The position numbers and the translations under genes were made by a program. Below the pieces are notes generated by a model. The model was not told the DNA's origin. It worked only from the letters and a program-made list of their open reading frames with translations, and searched no databases. From Oscillospiraceae bacterium (GTDB taxonomy: Bacteria > Bacillota_A > Clostridia > Oscillospirales > Ruminococcaceae), in NCBI GenBank assembly GCA_018109965.1, contig JAGBFE010000407.1:1-7768 (forward strand): 7,768 nt of DNA, read 5' to 3'. This document shows, piece after piece, positions 5,644 through 7,768 of this stretch. The number at the start of each line of letters is the position of its first letter. Position 1 is the first letter of the stretch.

Positions 5644-6615
5644 TTGGCAAAATATTTATCACCTGAAGCAAAACAGCACCGCAAACGCCGCCGCAGAGCA
5701 AAACGTCTTGCACTTGCAGCGTTTCTCGTTGCGTTTATACTGCTTATAAGCTATGGTATTGTTGCAGTAATTGAAATATTTACCCCTGAATCAGAGGGCA
5801 GTGAAAATCTGATTGACCCGACAACCCAGACCGACCTGGAGCCAAACACATCGCTGGAAACCGAGGGCGACTGGTCGACATTTGTGGGCCCTGTGCAGCA
5901 GACTATCAACAATTTCGAAATCATTGCTCCTGACCACCGCATGCTGCAGATGCCGGAAAACGGAAGTGTTGATTTAAGCTATTTTGAAAACGTAACCTTT
6001 GTGGGCGACAGCCTTACCGAAGGTTTGCGCATCTACCGCACAATCGAAAACTCTGTTGCAGAAATTGCAACTTTTGTGTCGGCAAAAAGCCTTAGCCCAA
6101 AAAGCTTTATTGAAGGTGTTATCACCAACTTTGAAAATGGCTACCGCCCTGCACAGAACGGTATCGATGCCATTGTGGAAAGCTGGCCGGGTAAGGTTTA
6201 TATCACCCTTGGTACAAATGCACTGGTTTATATGACTGATGAACAGTTTATATACTACTACGACCAGATGCTCACCCAGCTTAAAGAGAGAATGCCGGGT
6301 GTTATATTCTATGTGTGCAGCGTTACACCAACCACAGCGGAATATGCAGCGGAAAAACCAAACTTTTCCTGGGACAGAATGTATGCGGTAAACAATCAGA
6401 TTGCAAAGATGTGCAGCGAAAAGGGTATGCACTACATCAACCTGCACGAAGCACTTGCAGGGGAGGACGGTTATCTTAAACCGGAGTATGCCGCATCTGA
6501 CGGTATTCACCTTAAACCGGAAGCATACACAGTATGGGTTCAGTATCTTATGACACACACTGTGCACCGCAATGACAACCCTTATATCATCGGCAGTCCG
6601 TATTATCACGGCTGA
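5644..6615 (+). CDS. Membrane-anchored SGNH/GDSL-family hydrolase
   Basis: A 323-residue protein with a very basic cytoplasmic tail (KQHRKRRRRAKR, 10-21), one membrane segment (about 22-46) and an acidic, Thr/Ser-rich linker (about 47-75). An extracellular SGNH hydrolase domain follows (about 115-310). Catalytic blocks are visible: FVGDSLTEG (119-127) with nucleophile S123, GTNAL (190-194) with the oxyanion-hole Asn N192, and DGIH (286-289) with the acid-base pair D286 and H289. Such enzymes deacylate or esterify cell-wall polymers, polysaccharides or lipids outside the cell; the substrate here cannot be told. Block III reads GTNA rather than the common GxND. The start is TTG at 5644, supported by AAAGGAG 8 bases upstream. 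It has its own promoter and terminator, so it appears to be a single-gene unit divergent from the nfeD-like operon. Confidence 0.88.
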   Translation: MAKYLSPEAKQHRKRRRRAKRLALAAFLVAFILLISYGIVAVIEIFTPESEGSENLIDPTTQTDLEPNTSLETEGDWSTFVGPVQQTINNFEIIAPDHRMLQMPENGSVDLSYFENVTFVGDSLTEGLRIYRTIENSVAEIATFVSAKSLSPKSFIEGVITNFENGYRPAQNGIDAIVESWPGKVYITLGTNALVYMTDEQFIYYYDQMLTQLKERMPGVIFYVCSVTPTTAEYAAEKPNFSWDRMYAVNNQIAKMCSEKGMHYINLHEALAGEDGYLKPEYAASDGIHLKPEAYTVWVQYLMTHTVHRNDNPYIIGSPYYHG

Positions 6616-6648
6616 TATATAATCGGTTAAAACAGAATATCAAAATCC

Positions 6649-6683
6649 AAAGCAGCCTGTTGCACACAGGCTGCTTTTGTTTT
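6649..6683 (+). terminator. Rho-independent terminator of the SGNH hydrolase gene
   Basis: A perfect 12-bp stem AAAGCAGCCTGT (6649-6660) pairs with 6666-6677 around a 5-base loop and runs into TTTTGTTTT (6675-6683). Confidence 0.9.
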
Positions 6684-6720
6684 GTATTGCGCCACAAAAA
6701 ATCCACACAACAGCCTTTAA

Positions 6721-6761
6721 ATGTTAACATATCTGTGATATCATATTTAATAAGATATAAT
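6721..6761 (+). promoter_or_regulatory. Possible promoter/operator region of the HD-domain gene
   Basis: A perfect -10 TATAAT (6756-6761) is present, but the -35 candidate 17 bases upstream (CTGTGA, 6733-6738) matches poorly. Two perfect palindromes sit in the -35 region, ATGTTAACAT (6721-6730) and TGATATCA (6736-6743). A weak -35 with nearby palindromes would fit an activator-dependent promoter, but chance is possible in such AT-rich DNA. The leader to the ATG at 6853 would be about 85 bases. Confidence 0.35.
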
Positions 6762-6852
6762 GAGATATTGTGTACTGTTTTGCAGTGTTTGGGATATAGC
6801 TGCGGCAGCACACAGACTACAGCGATATAAAATAAAAAGAAGGTAAAACACT

Positions 6853-7416
6853 ATGCTTACACTGGAAAAATCAAAACAGCTTATCAGCACCACAACCACA
6901 CAGCCACATCTTCTGACCCACGCAACTGCGGTTATGGCGGCAATGGGTGGTATGGCGGCCCACTTTGGCGAGGATGTCAGTCATTGGCAGGCAGTGGGAT
7001 ATCTGCACGACTATGACTACGAACAGTACCCCGAAGAACATCTTGACCATACAGCAGAGCCTCTCCGTGCCGAAGGTGTGACAGAAGAAGAAATCCGTGC
7101 AATTTTAAGCCACGGCTACACCCACCGCAATGATATCGAGCCGCTGACCAATATGGAAAAAAGCCTTTATACAGTTGATGAACTCACAGGCATTATCGGT
7201 GCAGCCGCACGCATGAGACCGCTGGGTATCACCGACCTTGAAGTTTCCAGCTTTATGAAAAAATTCAAGGACAAAAAATTTGCCGCAAAATGCGACAGAG
7301 AACTTATCAAGGACGGCTGTGCACGTCTTGGAATGGAAGTTAAGGAAGTTGCGGAAATCTGCATTGAAGCCATGAAACTTTTTGCAGCAGAGCTTGGCAT
7401 AGGTCCAAAGGAATAA
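6853..7416 (+). CDS. HD-domain metal-dependent phosphohydrolase
   Basis: A 187-residue soluble protein of the HD superfamily, whose members hydrolyse phosphate esters or nucleotides at a metal centre. The metal-binding pattern is clear: H23 in LLTHATAV, the H52-D53 doublet in YLHDYDYEQYP, further histidines H66 and H87 (ILSHGYTH), and D109 in VDELTG. The spacing fits stand-alone HDIG-type hydrolases, which are common and mostly of unknown substrate. There is no transmembrane segment or partner domain. The ATG at 6853 has AGAAGG (6838-6843) 9 bases upstream. The next gene starts 14 bases after its stop, with its own ribosome site, so the two are probably co-transcribed. A nucleotide or signalling-molecule substrate is possible but cannot be shown from sequence. 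Confidence 0.9.
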   Translation: MLTLEKSKQLISTTTTQPHLLTHATAVMAAMGGMAAHFGEDVSHWQAVGYLHDYDYEQYPEEHLDHTAEPLRAEGVTEEEIRAILSHGYTHRNDIEPLTNMEKSLYTVDELTGIIGAAARMRPLGITDLEVSSFMKKFKDKKFAAKCDRELIKDGCARLGMEVKEVAEICIEAMKLFAAELGIGPKE

Positions 7417-7430
7417 AAAGGAAGTAAAGT

Positions 7431-7768
7431 ATGAACAAAACCATTGCATCCCGTTTTTTTGGTGCAACAAGTATGCTTATCATTACAAGTATTTCAATGC
7501 TGGGCATCACATTTATGATTTTTGCCAATCAGTATTTTGAGATGGAGCGACTTAATGTGCTTTCGCTCTGTGTTGAAAGCGTTGAGGATAACCTTGAGGC
7601 AAACTACAAGCAGCACGTTGGCCGCATCAACGACATTGTGCCGCTGACCGAAAACCTGCAGCTTATCAGCGGTACCAACCAGACCACTGTTATCATTGCA
7701 GATGCAGACGGCGAGCTGATAACCTGCACTGACGAAGCTGACTGTGTTCACAAAAACGGCCCTCTGCC
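7431..7768 (+). CDS. Membrane sensor protein, probable histidine kinase N-terminus (partial)
   Basis: The open frame starts at ATG 7431 (AAAGGA at 7417-7422, 8 bases upstream) and runs off the window end after 112 codons without a stop. The visible part has a short basic start (MNKTIASR), one membrane segment (about 10-32), a helical stretch (about 36-70), and the beginning of an extracytoplasmic sensor fold with IIADADGELITC (88-99) and a Cys-x-His pair (C105, H107). The '-DADGELI-C' and 'C-H' pattern resembles the Cache/PAS-like sensor region of clostridial HAMP-containing sensor histidine kinases. The kinase core itself is outside the window, so a chemoreceptor or diguanylate cyclase cannot be excluded. 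It sits 14 bases after the HD-domain gene and is likely in the same operon. Confidence 0.7.
   Translation, partial: MNKTIASRFFGATSMLIITSISMLGITFMIFANQYFEMERLNVLSLCVESVEDNLEANYKQHVGRINDIVPLTENLQLISGTNQTTVIIADADGELITCTDEADCVHKNGPL

Noticed and set aside
5974..6609. Leftward 211-codon open frame inside the SGNH hydrolase gene
   Set aside because: It overlaps the catalytic domain of a well-supported gene, lacks a ribosome site and has no recognisable motif.

Overview
The window looks like ordinary chromosome from a low-to-moderate-GC Gram-positive anaerobe, most plausibly a gut Clostridia member (Oscillospiraceae or Ruminococcaceae-like). This is inference. It rests on near-consensus sigma-A promoters and strong AAGGAGG-type ribosome sites, free use of GTG and TTG starts, AT-rich intergenic DNA, U-tailed hairpin terminators, and gene types common in that group. 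No rRNA, tRNA, CRISPR array, transposase or phage gene is visible.

Layout. Positions 1-155 are the last ~50 codons of a dicarboxylate/amino-acid:cation symporter, closed by a terminator (188-219). A mostly empty AT-rich spacer follows, ending in a near-consensus extended -10 promoter (486-514). This drives a second complete symporter (565-1791) whose 3' end is almost a copy of the first, so the two are tandem paralogs. After a terminator (1820-1853) come a YihY/BrkB-type membrane protein (1930-2793) and an exodeoxyribonuclease III/AP endonuclease (2907-3659). A palindrome-rich stretch (3661-3870) and a hairpin that can serve both strands (3904-3927) separate these from a leftward operon.

The leftward operon is nfeD-like (5319 to 4873) then an SPFH/stomatin-like gene (4855 to 3944), a widely conserved pair thought to form membrane-microdomain scaffolds. 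Its promoter lies in a divergent control region (5320-5643). That region also holds several inverted repeats and the promoter of a rightward gene for a membrane-anchored SGNH/GDSL hydrolase (5644-6615). After another terminator come a small HD-domain metal hydrolase (6853-7416) and, 14 bases later, the 5' end of a membrane sensor protein, probably a histidine kinase, which runs off the window (7431-7768).

I found no convincing undescribed multi-gene system. The points most worth a second look are the patchy identity between the symporter copies, a histidine replacing the asparagine of the NMDGT signature in the full symporter, the palindrome-dense intergenic element at 3661-3870, and the cluster of inverted repeats between nfeD and the SGNH hydrolase gene.
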